Shown here: positions 18,279 through 27,456 of the stretch, in pieces
Position numbering within the stretch: the first letter of the stretch is position 1
Layout of the letters: each line of letters opens with the position of its first letter
Assembly: GCA_905198125.1 (NCBI GenBank)
Contig: CAJKBH010000005.1
Span: forward strand, 46,057 to 110,056
DNA length: 64,000 nucleotides
DNA from: an uncultured Porphyromonadaceae bacterium
GTDB lineage: Bacteria > Bacteroidota > Bacteroidia > Bacteroidales > Muribaculaceae
Direction of reading: 5' to 3'
Translations under genes and position numbers: made by a program
Notes under the pieces: generated by a model
Seen by the model: only the letters and a program-made list of their open reading frames with translations
Database searches by the model: none
Told to the model about the DNA's origin: nothing

Positions 18279-18941
18279 ATGAGTCTATATTACGGATCGC
18301 ATAGCCGCTTCTATGTAAGTGTGGACTGTATCATCTTCGGCCTGAAGGACGGCAAGCTGAGCATATTGCTCACTCGCCGCGCCTTCGAGCCGGAGAAGGG
18401 TAAATGGTCGCTTATGGGCGGATTTGTGAGACCCGACGAAAGTGTCGACGCCGCAGCGGAGCGCGTGCTGTACGAACTGACGGGACTTCATGACGTGTAT
18501 ATGCGTCAGGTGGGAGCCTTCGGCCGTATAGACCGCGATCCGGGCGAGAGGGTGGTGTCGGTGGCGTATTTCGCGTTGCTTGACACCTCGCGGCTGTCGA
18601 ACGAGCTGATAAGCGAGCATGGAGCCGTATGGGTGAATCTTGACTCGCTGCCCGAATTGGGTTTCGACCATCCCGAGATGATAGCCAAGGGCAGGGAGGT
18701 GATGCGACGCATGTTCCTGACCGAGCCGTTGGCGTTCCGCCTGCTGCCCGAGCTGTTCACCCTTACCCAGATGCAGTCGCTTTACGAACTGGTGTTGGGA
18801 CAGCAAGTGGACAAACGGAACTTCAGGAAAAGCATCCTCGATTCCGGACGGGTGGAGCAGACCGACATCATCGACAAGACCAGCTCGAGGCGCGGCGCCA
18901 GAATGTACAGAAGAAAAATTAACAGACTAACAGAAGATTAA
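18279..18941 (+). CDS. araR: Nudix-like transcriptional regulator of arabinose use (AraR type)
   Basis: A 220-residue protein with an N-terminal Nudix-fold domain and a C-terminal winged-helix domain (NFRKSILDSGRVEQTD region), the layout of the Bacteroides AraR family, which represses arabinose genes and releases DNA on binding L-arabinose. The Nudix box at about residues 46-70 (GGFVRPDESVDAAAERV, then LYELTGL) has lost the catalytic REUxEE core: RE reads RV and EE reads EL. The domain should therefore sense rather than hydrolyse. It sits inside the operon it would control and starts 14 bases after the symporter gene. The likely target is the dyad at 15327-15361. Confidence 0.9.
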   Translation: MSLYYGSHSRFYVSVDCIIFGLKDGKLSILLTRRAFEPEKGKWSLMGGFVRPDESVDAAAERVLYELTGLHDVYMRQVGAFGRIDRDPGERVVSVAYFALLDTSRLSNELISEHGAVWVNLDSLPELGFDHPEMIAKGREVMRRMFLTEPLAFRLLPELFTLTQMQSLYELVLGQQVDKRNFRKSILDSGRVEQTDIIDKTSSRRGARMYRRKINRLTED

Positions 18942-18947
18942 GACATA

Positions 18948-19640
18948 ATGCTTGAGAAACTGAAGGAAGAAGTGCTGCAGGCCAATCTGGACCTGGTGAG
19001 ACACGGACTTGTGATATTCACGTGGGGCAACGTATCGGGCATAGACCGCGAGAAGGGACTTGTAGTAATCAAGCCGAGCGGCGTGAGCTACGACGACATG
19101 AAGGCCGGGGATATGGTTGTGGTTGACCTTAAAGACGGCCATGTGGTGGAGGGAGACCTCCGTCCGTCGTCCGACACTCCGACACACTTAGCCATATACC
19201 GTGCGTTCCCCGAAGTGGGCGGCGTGGTGCATACGCACAGCACATACGCCACGGCATGGGCACAGGCCGGCATCGACCTGCCCAACATCGGCACCACGCA
19301 TGCCGATTACTTCCACAACGCAGTGCCCTGCACCGCCGACATGACCGCCGGGGAAGTGGAAGGCGACTACGAGCTTGAGACCGGCAACGTGATAGTGAAG
19401 CGTTTCGAGGGAATCAACCCGATGCACACCCCCGGCGTGCTGGTCAAGAACCACGGCCCCTTCACATGGGGCAAGACGCCGGCCGAAGCCGTGCACAACG
19501 CCGTGGTGCTTGAGCAGGTGGCCAAGATGGCATTCGTGGCTTTCCAGGTGAATCCGAACCTGACTATGAACCCGCTGCTGGTTGAGAAACATTTCAACCG
19601 CAAGCATGGTCCAAACGCATATTACGGACAGAAAAAATAA
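18948..19640 (+). CDS. araD: L-ribulose-5-phosphate 4-epimerase
   Basis: Converts L-ribulose 5-phosphate to D-xylulose 5-phosphate, the last step of arabinose catabolism before the pentose phosphate pathway. It is a class II aldolase-fold zinc enzyme of 230 residues. Substrate motif TWGNVSGID, phosphate-binding VIKPSGVSYD and SSDTPTHLAIYRAF, zinc ligands in VVHTHSTYATAWAQ and the later His in VKNHGPFTWG are all present. It starts six bases after araR, so translation is tightly linked. Length and motifs are typical of the family. Confidence 0.96.
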   Translation: MLEKLKEEVLQANLDLVRHGLVIFTWGNVSGIDREKGLVVIKPSGVSYDDMKAGDMVVVDLKDGHVVEGDLRPSSDTPTHLAIYRAFPEVGGVVHTHSTYATAWAQAGIDLPNIGTTHADYFHNAVPCTADMTAGEVEGDYELETGNVIVKRFEGINPMHTPGVLVKNHGPFTWGKTPAEAVHNAVVLEQVAKMAFVAFQVNPNLTMNPLLVEKHFNRKHGPNAYYGQKK

Positions 19641-19673
19641 TCAATAATCGGAAAACTAAAAAAATAAGATACT

Positions 19674-21200
19674 ATGTTTGAGAATCTTGAGATATGGTGG
19701 GTGACAGGTGCCCAGCTGCTGTACGGAGGCGATGCAGTCATCGCCGTAGACGCACATTCCAAAGAGATGGTCGACGGCCTGAACAAGTCGGGCAACCTTC
19801 CCATCAAGGTGGTGTACAAGGGTACGGCCAACTCGTCGAAGGAAGTGGAGGCCGTGATGAAGGCCGCCAACAACGACGAGAAGTGCGTGGGCATCATCAC
19901 ATGGATGCACACATTCTCGCCCGCCAAGATGTGGATACACGGACTGCAGGCACTTCGCAAACCGCTGCTGCACCTGCACACACAGTATAACGCCGAGATT
20001 CCATGGGACACCATGGACATGGACTTCATGAACCTGAACCAGTCGGCGCACGGCGATCGCGAGTTCGGCCACATCTGCGCCCGTCTGAACGTGCGCCGCA
20101 AGGTGGTGGTAGGCCACTGGACGGATGCGGAGACCCAGAAGCACATAGCCGTGTGGAGCCGCGTGGCAGCTGCATGGGCCGATGCCCAGGACATGACCAT
20201 CGTTCGTTTCGGCGATCAGATGAACAATGTGGCCGTGACCGACGGCGACAAGGTGGACGCCGAGATCCGCATGGGCTATCACGTGGATTATGTGCCCGTA
20301 AGCGAGCTGATGGAATATCAGAAAATAGTGACCGACGACGAGGTGGAGGCACTGTACAAGGAATATGTAGCCCAGTATGACTGCGCACCCGAAATCCTGG
20401 AGGAGGGCAGTGTCGCCTGCAAGTCTGTGCACAATGCAGCACGTGCGGAATTAGCTATCCGCGCCTGCCTGAAGGCTCACAACGCCAAGGGCTTCACCAC
20501 CAACTTCGACGACCTCGGAACCGACGACATCAACGACCCGATGTTCGTGGGCTTCGACCAGATTCCCGGCCTGGCCTCTCAGCGACTGATGGCCGAGGGC
20601 TACGGCTTCGGCGCCGAGGGCGACTGGAAGTCGGCCGCGCTGTACCGCACGCTGTGGTATATGACGCAGGGCATGGAAGGCGGCTGCTCGTTCCTGGAGG
20701 ACTACACGCTGAACTTCGACGGCAAGCAGAGCGCAATCCTGCAGGCCCACATGCTCGAGGTATGCCCCATGATTGCCGAGCAGAAGCCCCGTCTGGAGGT
20801 TCACTTCCTCGGCATCGGTATCCGCAAGGCACAGACCGCCCGCTTAGTGTTCACCTCCAAGCCCGGCAACGGACTTACGGCAACGGTGATAGACCTCGGC
20901 AACCGCTTCCGCCTGATAGTGAACGATGTGGAGTGCATCAAGTCGAAGCCTCTGCCCAAGCTGCCCGTGGCATCCGCACTCTGGATTCCGATGCCCGACT
21001 TCGAGACCGGAGCCGCCGCATGGATACTGGCCGGTGGTACTCACCACTCATGCTTCAGCTATGCCGTGACCCCCGAATTCTGGGAGGATTACGCCGAGAT
21101 GGCCGGCATCGAGATGGTGCGCATCGACAAGAACACCACCATCCAGGAGTTCAAGCGCGAGCTGCGTTACAACGACGTCTATTACATGCTCAACAAGTAA
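19674..21200 (+). CDS. araA: L-arabinose isomerase
   Basis: Interconverts L-arabinose and L-ribulose; manganese-dependent, cytosolic. At 508 residues it is standard length. It shows the N-terminal WWVTGAQLLYG segment, the substrate/metal region MAEGYGFGAEGDWK (metal Glu), GGCSFLEDYTLNFD and the metal His in GTHHSCFS. It follows araD by 33 bases and ends three bases before araB. Confidence 0.97.
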   Translation: MFENLEIWWVTGAQLLYGGDAVIAVDAHSKEMVDGLNKSGNLPIKVVYKGTANSSKEVEAVMKAANNDEKCVGIITWMHTFSPAKMWIHGLQALRKPLLHLHTQYNAEIPWDTMDMDFMNLNQSAHGDREFGHICARLNVRRKVVVGHWTDAETQKHIAVWSRVAAAWADAQDMTIVRFGDQMNNVAVTDGDKVDAEIRMGYHVDYVPVSELMEYQKIVTDDEVEALYKEYVAQYDCAPEILEEGSVACKSVHNAARAELAIRACLKAHNAKGFTTNFDDLGTDDINDPMFVGFDQIPGLASQRLMAEGYGFGAEGDWKSAALYRTLWYMTQGMEGGCSFLEDYTLNFDGKQSAILQAHMLEVCPMIAEQKPRLEVHFLGIGIRKAQTARLVFTSKPGNGLTATVIDLGNRFRLIVNDVECIKSKPLPKLPVASALWIPMPDFETGAAAWILAGGTHHSCFSYAVTPEFWEDYAEMAGIEMVRIDKNTTIQEFKRELRYNDVYYMLNK

Positions 21201-21203
21201 GCG

Positions 21204-22793
21204 ATGGACGCCAAGTCAACAATACAGCAGAGTAAGGCCGTACTCGGAATCGAGTTCGGCTCTACCCGCATCAAGGCCGTGCTGATCGACGGCGAAAGCA
21301 AGCCGATAGCCCAGGGTAGCCACGAGTGGGAAAACCGCCTGGAGAACGGCCTGTGGACATATTCATTAGAGGATATATGGGGCGGAGTGCAGGCCTGTTA
21401 CGCCGACCTCGCCGCCAGTGTCCGCAATGAATATGGCGTGGAGATCGAGACGCTCGGAGCCATCGGCATCAGTGCGATGATGCACGGATACATGGCCTTT
21501 GACAAGGACGGCGGGATGCTGGCTCCCTTCCGCACGTGGCGCAACACCAACACCGGAGCCGCGGCTAAGGAACTGTCGGAGCTGTTCAACTTCAACATGC
21601 CGTTGCGCTGGAGCCTGTCGCACCTGTATCAGGTGGTCCTCGACGATGAACCGCATGTCAAGGACGTGGCGTTCATCACCACACTGGCCGGCTACATACA
21701 CTGGCAGATGACAGGCCGCAAGGTGATAGGCATAGGCGACGCCTCCGGCATCATGCCCGTGGACTCGAAGACCCGGAACTATGATGCCGCGATGGTGGCC
21801 AAGTTCGATGAATTGGCAGCCGGCAAGGGCTTCGGCAGGAAACTCGTCGAGATTCTTCCCGAGGTATTGGTGGCAGGTGCCGAGGCCGGTGTACTCACCG
21901 CCGAGGGCGCATCCCGTCTGGATGTCAGCGGTAAGCTGAAGGCCGGCATACCGATGTGTCCGCCGGAAGGAGACGCCGGCACCGGAATGGTGGCGACTAA
22001 TTCAGTGCGTCAGCGCACCGGTAACGTCTCGGCCGGAACATCGTCATTCTCCATGATAGTGCTGGAGAAGGAACTGAGCCGCCCGTACGAGGCCATCGAC
22101 ATGGTCACCACGCCCGACGGAAATCCCGTTGCAATGGTGCATTGCAACAACTGTACCTCCGACCTGAACGCCTGGGTGGGCATATTCCGCGAGTTCGCCG
22201 AACTGATGGGCGTGAAGTGCGACATCGGCGAGATATACGGCAAGCTCTACAACAACGCCCTGACCGGAGACAAGGACTGCGGCGGACTGGTAAGCTACAA
22301 TCTGTTCTCCGGCGAACCGGTGATTGGACTCACTGAGGGATCGCCTCTGTTCGTGCGCAGCGTGAACGACAGCTTCTCGCTGGCCAACTTCATGCGCGCC
22401 AACCTGAACGCGTCGGTGGCCGTGCTGAAGATAGGCAACGACATCCTGTTCCATGACGAGCATGTGAAGGTGGACCGCATCACCGGACACGGCGGTCTGT
22501 TCAAGACCCCCGGCGTAGGCCAGCGCATTCTGTCGTCGGCCCTGAACGCCCCCATCTCGGTGATGGAGACAGCCGGCGAGGGCGGAGCCTGGGGAATGGC
22601 CCTGCTCGCATCCTATCTGGTGAACAACGGCGCTGCAAAGCCCCTCGACGAATGGCTTGACAGCGAGGTATTCGCCGGCAACAAGGGAACCGAAATAATG
22701 GCAACGCAAGAGGAGGTGGCCGGTTTTGACGCTTATCTCAAGAACTATCTAAGAAAACTGCCCGTAGAACTAACGGCGGTGGAGTTACACTGA
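21204..22793 (+). CDS. araB: L-ribulokinase-like FGGY family carbohydrate kinase
   Basis: Phosphorylates L-ribulose to L-ribulose 5-phosphate. It has 529 residues with the FGGY two-domain fold: N-terminal ATP/sugar motif LGIEFGSTRIKAVLIDG, the mid segment TGNVSAGTSSFSM, and the C-terminal signature GHGGLFKTPGVGQRILS with ETAGEGGAWGMALLAS. It resembles the Bacteroides AraB type rather than the Escherichia coli enzyme. The substrate is inferred from the operon, where it completes the isomerase-kinase-epimerase route. It starts three bases after araA and a hairpin follows. Confidence 0.93.
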   Translation: MDAKSTIQQSKAVLGIEFGSTRIKAVLIDGESKPIAQGSHEWENRLENGLWTYSLEDIWGGVQACYADLAASVRNEYGVEIETLGAIGISAMMHGYMAFDKDGGMLAPFRTWRNTNTGAAAKELSELFNFNMPLRWSLSHLYQVVLDDEPHVKDVAFITTLAGYIHWQMTGRKVIGIGDASGIMPVDSKTRNYDAAMVAKFDELAAGKGFGRKLVEILPEVLVAGAEAGVLTAEGASRLDVSGKLKAGIPMCPPEGDAGTGMVATNSVRQRTGNVSAGTSSFSMIVLEKELSRPYEAIDMVTTPDGNPVAMVHCNNCTSDLNAWVGIFREFAELMGVKCDIGEIYGKLYNNALTGDKDCGGLVSYNLFSGEPVIGLTEGSPLFVRSVNDSFSLANFMRANLNASVAVLKIGNDILFHDEHVKVDRITGHGGLFKTPGVGQRILSSALNAPISVMETAGEGGAWGMALLASYLVNNGAAKPLDEWLDSEVFAGNKGTEIMATQEEVAGFDAYLKNYLRKLPVELTAVELH

Positions 22794-22822
22794 CTCTATT
22801 AGCATACCTATACCTGATAATG

Positions 22823-22875
22823 GTTCCGGAAATGCCCGGTTCATCTTGACGATGACAGGCAGGTCCGGAACTTTC
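22823..22875 (+). terminator. Terminator of the arabinose operon
   Basis: GTTCCGGA (22823-22830) pairs with TCCGGAAC (22864-22871), with a further GCC/GGC pairing inside, followed by TTTCATTTT. The loop is long, so efficiency is uncertain. Confidence 0.55.
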
Positions 22876-22877
22876 AT

Positions 22878-22908
22878 TTTGTGGAGTTCCAAAAAAATCG
22901 TAAATTTG
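22878..22908 (+). promoter_or_regulatory. Promoter of the isomerase-OstA-mutL cluster
   Basis: TTTG at 22878-22881, a 19-base gap and TAAATTTG at 22901-22908: exact Bacteroidota consensus. The start codon lies only nine bases after the -7 box, implying a very short or absent leader. Confidence 0.7.
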
Positions 22909-22917
22909 TAGCTTGAT

Positions 22918-23835
22918 ATGGACTTACGGGAAATCAGCCGGTTTTTGATACCCCTGTTGGCGGTGCTGGCGATCGCGACGAGCGGTTGCCGGAAGAATGC
23001 CGCGCGTTCCGAAGTCAGTGACGTGGAGGTGGTTGCGGTGGGCGATACGAGCCTGATGCTTCAGACCGTGTTGCGTCAGATTCCACGTGGTCTGGAGCCG
23101 GCCGACAGCATGGCCATGTTCCGCAGCATCGTCGAGACATGGCTGCGGCGGCAGGTGCTCACGGAATTTGCCGAGCGCAACATCCCCGACATGGAAGATG
23201 TGGACAGGATGGTGGAACAATATCGGAATGACCTGATACTGAGCAAGTATCTGAGCATGATGGACCGGACCGGCGATCAGGACGTGAGCAACCGCCGCAT
23301 AGACAGGTATCTGAACCAGCGACGTGACTCCATGATACTTGAGGAGCCTGTGGTGAAGGGAATATTCGTAAAGGTGCCCGAGGACGACTCCAATCTGGCT
23401 GCCATAAGGGAATGGATGAAGACCCCCGGCGACCACTCGCTGGACCGGATGGAGAAGAAGGGGCTGCGCGGCGCCACGCAGTACGAGTATTTCCTTGACA
23501 GGTGGCATGACTGGCACGAAGTCGCCGACCTGGTGCCATACCGGTTTTTCGATGCCGACGCGTTTCTGCAGGACAACAAGGATTTCGAGACCAGCTATGG
23601 CGGCTCGGTCTATATCATACACATATCGGAATATGTGGGGAGCGGCGAGAAGATGCCTCAGGACTACGCCCGCGAACGTATACGCGAGACTCTGCGTCAG
23701 GCCGACATCGCCAGTCGCCGCGACAACATGATTTCCGACATATACCGACACGAGATCAAGGAAGGACGCCTTCGCAAAGGATTGTATGACCCTGCGACCG
23801 GAAAGATCTCGGCACTGAAAACAGAAAAAAGATAA
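22918..23835 (+). CDS. Lipoprotein related to periplasmic isomerase/chaperones
   Basis: A 305-residue envelope lipoprotein (signal peptide with lipobox ending AIATSGC, Cys about residue 23). The rest is helical and charged, with an N-terminal SurA-like pattern (LRRQVLTEFAERNIPDMEDVDRMV written here in part: LRRQVLTEFAERN). No convincing parvulin domain is seen, so it is probably a chaperone-like relative rather than an active isomerase. It starts a five-gene run with the SurA-like isomerase only five bases downstream, then the OstA-like protein and mutL. The shared transcript suggests a role in outer-membrane protein or LPS assembly. Confidence 0.75.
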   Translation: MDLREISRFLIPLLAVLAIATSGCRKNAARSEVSDVEVVAVGDTSLMLQTVLRQIPRGLEPADSMAMFRSIVETWLRRQVLTEFAERNIPDMEDVDRMVEQYRNDLILSKYLSMMDRTGDQDVSNRRIDRYLNQRRDSMILEEPVVKGIFVKVPEDDSNLAAIREWMKTPGDHSLDRMEKKGLRGATQYEYFLDRWHDWHEVADLVPYRFFDADAFLQDNKDFETSYGGSVYIIHISEYVGSGEKMPQDYARERIRETLRQADIASRRDNMISDIYRHEIKEGRLRKGLYDPATGKISALKTEKR

Positions 23836-23840
23836 ACATT

Positions 23841-25199
23841 ATGAATAAGTTGAAGCTGGCCACAGGAGCCGTGATGACAGCGATGGTCGTGGTGACCGCA
23901 GCCGCGGCGATACAGAAGAACGTGGTGGACGAGGTGGCGTGGATAGTAGGCGACGAGGCTATATTCAAGTCGGACGTCGAGGAGCAGTATTCGCAGTTGC
24001 GTTCGGAGGGCGTGAATCTGGGCGGCGATCCGTATTGCGTCATTCCCGAACGTATGGCCGTGGACAAGCTGTTTCTGCACCAGGCCAAGATAGACACCGT
24101 GGAGGCTCCCGAGAACCAGGTGGCCTCGCAGGTGGACAAGCGTATTGATTACTTCGTGGCCAATCTCGGTTCGAGGGAAAAGGTGGAGGAATATTTCCAC
24201 AAGAGCATGCCGGCGCTGCGCACGCAGCTGATGGACATGATGCGCAACAACTACATCATCGAGCAGGTGCAGAACTCGCTGACCAAGAACGTGAAGGGTA
24301 CGCCCAACGAGGTGAAGAAATATTACGCCTCGCTGCCCGAGGACAGCATCCCGTACGTGCCGATGCAGGTGGAGGCGCAGATCATCACCATCAATCCCGA
24401 GATTCCGCAGCAGGAGATAGATGACATCAAGGCCCGTCTGCGCGAATATTCCGACCGAATCAACAAGGGTGAGGCCGAGTTCTCGACCCTGGCCATCGCA
24501 TACAGCGAGGACGGATCGGCCATGCAGGGAGGCGAGCTGGGCTATCACGGTCGTGCCGACTTCGTGCCTGAGTTTTCGGCCGTGGCATTCAACCTGAACG
24601 ACCCCAAGAAGGTGTCGCGTATCGTGGAGACCGAGTACGGCTATCACATCATCCAGCTGATAGACAAGCGCGGCGATCAGGTGAATGTGCGCCACATTCT
24701 GCTTACGCCCAAAGTGGCAGCCAAGGACCTGAACACCGCCGTGGTGCGTCTCGACTCGCTGCGAAAGGAGATAGTGGGAGGCGTGTTCTCGTTCGAGGAG
24801 GCAGCCCGCTATGTGTCGCAGGACAAGGATACGAAGAACAATAAGGGAATCATGATCAACCCCAAAACCGGCAGCAACCGCTTCGAGATGCAGGACCTCC
24901 CCGCCGAAGCAGCCGAGAAACTGGAGCTGATGCAACCCGGCGACATATCGGAAGCGTTTATAATGAAGGATCCGCGCAAGAACCGCGACGTGGTGTCCAT
25001 AGTGCGCCTCACCAAACGCATTCCGGGCCACAAGGCTACGCTGGCCGATGACTTCAACATGATCAAGAACATGTATGAAGGCCACGAGAAGCAACGGATT
25101 CTGAAGGACTGGATCGAGAAGAAGATAAAGAATACATACACCAAGATAACAGACGGTTGGGAGGGCTGCGAGTTCCAGTACGAAGGCTGGATAAAATAA
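23841..25199 (+). CDS. SurA-like periplasmic peptidyl-prolyl isomerase
   Basis: A 452-residue exported folding catalyst. The signal peptide is about 23 residues (MNKLKLATGAVMTAMVVVTA). A SurA N-terminal segment (VVDEVAWIVGDEAIFKSDV) is followed by two parvulin domains: about 175-280 (FSTLAIAYSEDGSAMQGG, YGYHIIQLIDKRG) and about 283-390 (NVRHILLTPKV, FSFEEAARYVSQD). The SurA_N plus paired parvulin layout fits an outer-membrane-protein chaperone. It lies between the lipoprotein and the OstA-like gene with gaps of five and seven bases. Confidence 0.92.
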   Translation: MNKLKLATGAVMTAMVVVTAAAAIQKNVVDEVAWIVGDEAIFKSDVEEQYSQLRSEGVNLGGDPYCVIPERMAVDKLFLHQAKIDTVEAPENQVASQVDKRIDYFVANLGSREKVEEYFHKSMPALRTQLMDMMRNNYIIEQVQNSLTKNVKGTPNEVKKYYASLPEDSIPYVPMQVEAQIITINPEIPQQEIDDIKARLREYSDRINKGEAEFSTLAIAYSEDGSAMQGGELGYHGRADFVPEFSAVAFNLNDPKKVSRIVETEYGYHIIQLIDKRGDQVNVRHILLTPKVAAKDLNTAVVRLDSLRKEIVGGVFSFEEAARYVSQDKDTKNNKGIMINPKTGSNRFEMQDLPAEAAEKLELMQPGDISEAFIMKDPRKNRDVVSIVRLTKRIPGHKATLADDFNMIKNMYEGHEKQRILKDWIEKKIKNTYTKITDGWEGCEFQYEGWIK

Positions 25200-25206
25200 A
25201 CAGACC

Positions 25207-27432
25207 ATGCTGAAGGGTAGACAGGCGATAGTATTGATGGTGGCGCTGGCGCTGCTGAGTCTGGCGTGGAGCTGGATCGGCGACGCCCGTGCGCAGTCTG
25301 CCAAAAAGACACCCAAAACCGAGACCTATACCCGTCCCAAACCCCGCGAGCCGATCAAGCCGCAGATTCCCGACGTCAACAGGTTTCAGGACGACAAGGT
25401 GTTTCTGGAACACGCCGATTCGCTGTTCCGTCCCGCCAACGAGTACGAGGAGTTCCAGATCGTGAAGGGAACGGTCAAGTTCCGTCAGGGCGGCATGTGG
25501 ATGTTCTGCGACTCGGCCTACTACTATCCGGAGAAAAACTCGATGGATGCCTTCGGACATGTGGAAATGCGCCAGGGCGATACGCTGTTCGTGTATGCCG
25601 ACAAGCTATATTACGACGGCCTGGAGAAACATGCCACGCTGGTGCGCGGCCCCTCGCGCGACAAGGTGGAGCTGAAGAACCGCACCGTGAACCTGAAGAC
25701 CGACTCGCTGGACTATGACGTGATGAACGAGCGCGGATGGTACACCACCGGCGGCGTGCTGCAGGATGACGTCAACACGCTTACCTCGATTTACGGCGAA
25801 TACAGCCCGAACACCAAGCAGGCTAAGTTCCGCGACGACGTCAAGCTGGTGAACAACAAGGACGGCTACAAGCTGCGCACCAGCGAGCTGGACTACAACA
25901 CCGAGACACATATAGCCGACATCAACACCCATACAGTCATAGAGGGTGCCAACGACACCATCGTGACCACCAAGGGATGGTACGACACGCAGACCGACCA
26001 TGCGCAGCTCACGTCGCGATCCACCATCACGCACCGCGACAGCACAAACAACGTGACATGGCTGGAGGGCGATTCCATAATCTACGACAAGCTGACACGC
26101 CTGAGCCGTGCGTATATGTTCCGCGACAAGAGCAAGCACCAGCAGCCTATGGTGCTGACCGACACCGCGCGCAAGGTGCAGCTGATAGGAGGCTACGGCG
26201 AGTACAACGACTCGACACGCACGGCCATGGCCACGGAATATCCGTTGCTGATAGAATATTCGCGCCCCGACTCGCTGTTCCTGCGGGCAGACACCATATT
26301 GTCGTATATAGTGCAGGAGATGGTGTGGCCCGATTCACTCGACAACAAGCTGTCGGCCGCCACACGCGCGCGACTGGCTCGCTTCGAATCGCTGCAGCAG
26401 ATAGCCGACTCGATGCCCGTGGTGCTGTCGCTGCTGCCGTACAAGTTCCAATTGCCCGGCTGGGGAATACAGCCGGCGCCCCCGGAGTCAGAATCGGAAT
26501 CTGAGCCATCAGAAAGCCCCGACAGCGTCTATACTTCCGAAGACCTTAAGGACCCTAAGGACCCTAAGGACCTTAAGGACTCTAAGGACTTTAAGGACCT
26601 TAAAGACCTTACCACCCCTTCAGACTCGGCTTCCCATAACAGCCTTACTGCCGTCGACACGGTGCCTCCGGCACCGCCCGGACCGAGGCTCGACAAGCTG
26701 GGCCGCGACTCCGCCTTCATGATACCCAAGGACTTCCACGTGGCCAAGGCCATCGGCAAGGCGCGTTTCTTCAACAAGGACGCGCAGGGCGTGGCCGACA
26801 CCATGATATACGTGCAGCACGACTCGATGATGTACATGCTGCGCAAGCCTCTGGTATGGAGCGGCGAGCGTCAGGTGATGGGCAACCGCATAGACCTGCA
26901 CCTCAATGACTCGACCGTGGACTGGGCATACCTGCCCGAATCGGGCATACTCGGCGAGCATGTGGACGAGGACTTCTACCAGCAGCTGTCGGGAACGAAG
27001 ATGAAGGCCTTTATTGACAACGAGATGATTAAGCGTCTGGAGGTGGAAGGCAATGTGCAGACCATCGTGTTGCCGCAGGAATCGGATTCGACGGTCAACA
27101 AGCTGGTGAATGCCGAAAGCTCGTATCTGACCATTGATTTCGTGGACGGCAAGCTGGACCATCTCAAGATGTGGCCCGAAGTGTCCGGAACGGTTACGCC
27201 CATAGGGCAGGTGAAGCAGTCGCAGAAATTCCTGCAGGGCTTCCGTTGGCTGGACATGCTCAGGCCGCAGCGTGGCTGGTATGGCGACCGGGTCCGCTGG
27301 ATAGACGAACTCGGCGAGGTGCCCGAGGAACTGGAGCAATGGTTCCGCGAGGCGTCGCCAATCAAGGCTGCGCCGCCCAAGCCGTCGGAGTACAAGGGAA
27401 TGGTGCGAACGGCCAAAAAGCAGGGAAAATAG
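25207..27432 (+). CDS. OstA-like (LptA/LptD N-terminal domain) envelope protein
   Basis: A 741-residue exported protein with OstA/LptA-type beta-jellyroll repeats across about residues 60-350 (VKGTVKFRQGGMWMFCDSAYY, then DTLFVYADKLYYDG). This fold carries lipopolysaccharide across the periplasm. The signal peptide is about 30 residues and ends near DARAQS. A linker at about residues 446-468 is a run of Asp-x-Lys triplets made by a 9-base DNA repeat (26542-26610). The second half returns to OstA-like strands and ends basic. It shares an operon with the SurA-like isomerase, consistent with outer-membrane biogenesis. It lacks the large LptD barrel, so it is not LptD itself. Confidence 0.87.
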   Translation: MLKGRQAIVLMVALALLSLAWSWIGDARAQSAKKTPKTETYTRPKPREPIKPQIPDVNRFQDDKVFLEHADSLFRPANEYEEFQIVKGTVKFRQGGMWMFCDSAYYYPEKNSMDAFGHVEMRQGDTLFVYADKLYYDGLEKHATLVRGPSRDKVELKNRTVNLKTDSLDYDVMNERGWYTTGGVLQDDVNTLTSIYGEYSPNTKQAKFRDDVKLVNNKDGYKLRTSELDYNTETHIADINTHTVIEGANDTIVTTKGWYDTQTDHAQLTSRSTITHRDSTNNVTWLEGDSIIYDKLTRLSRAYMFRDKSKHQQPMVLTDTARKVQLIGGYGEYNDSTRTAMATEYPLLIEYSRPDSLFLRADTILSYIVQEMVWPDSLDNKLSAATRARLARFESLQQIADSMPVVLSLLPYKFQLPGWGIQPAPPESESESEPSESPDSVYTSEDLKDPKDPKDLKDSKDFKDLKDLTTPSDSASHNSLTAVDTVPPAPPGPRLDKLGRDSAFMIPKDFHVAKAIGKARFFNKDAQGVADTMIYVQHDSMMYMLRKPLVWSGERQVMGNRIDLHLNDSTVDWAYLPESGILGEHVDEDFYQQLSGTKMKAFIDNEMIKRLEVEGNVQTIVLPQESDSTVNKLVNAESSYLTIDFVDGKLDHLKMWPEVSGTVTPIGQVKQSQKFLQGFRWLDMLRPQRGWYGDRVRWIDELGEVPEELEQWFREASPIKAAPPKPSEYKGMVRTAKKQGK
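26542..26610 (+). repeat. 9-base tandem repeat inside the OstA-like gene
   Basis: About 7.7 copies of GACCTTAAG with variants (GACCCTAAG, GACTCTAAG, GACTTTAAG), in frame, coding Asp-x-Lys triplets with x = Leu, Pro, Ser or Phe. The copies differ by few bases, which suggests recent slippage. Each unit keeps frame, so length change would not break the protein. Confidence 0.9.
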
Positions 27433-27456
27433 TCCAAAAAGCAGGAGAATCAGTCT

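Noticed and set aside
18500..18700. An active Nudix hydrolase in the arabinose operon
   Set aside because: The Nudix box has lost the REUxEE residues; the regulator reading fits better.
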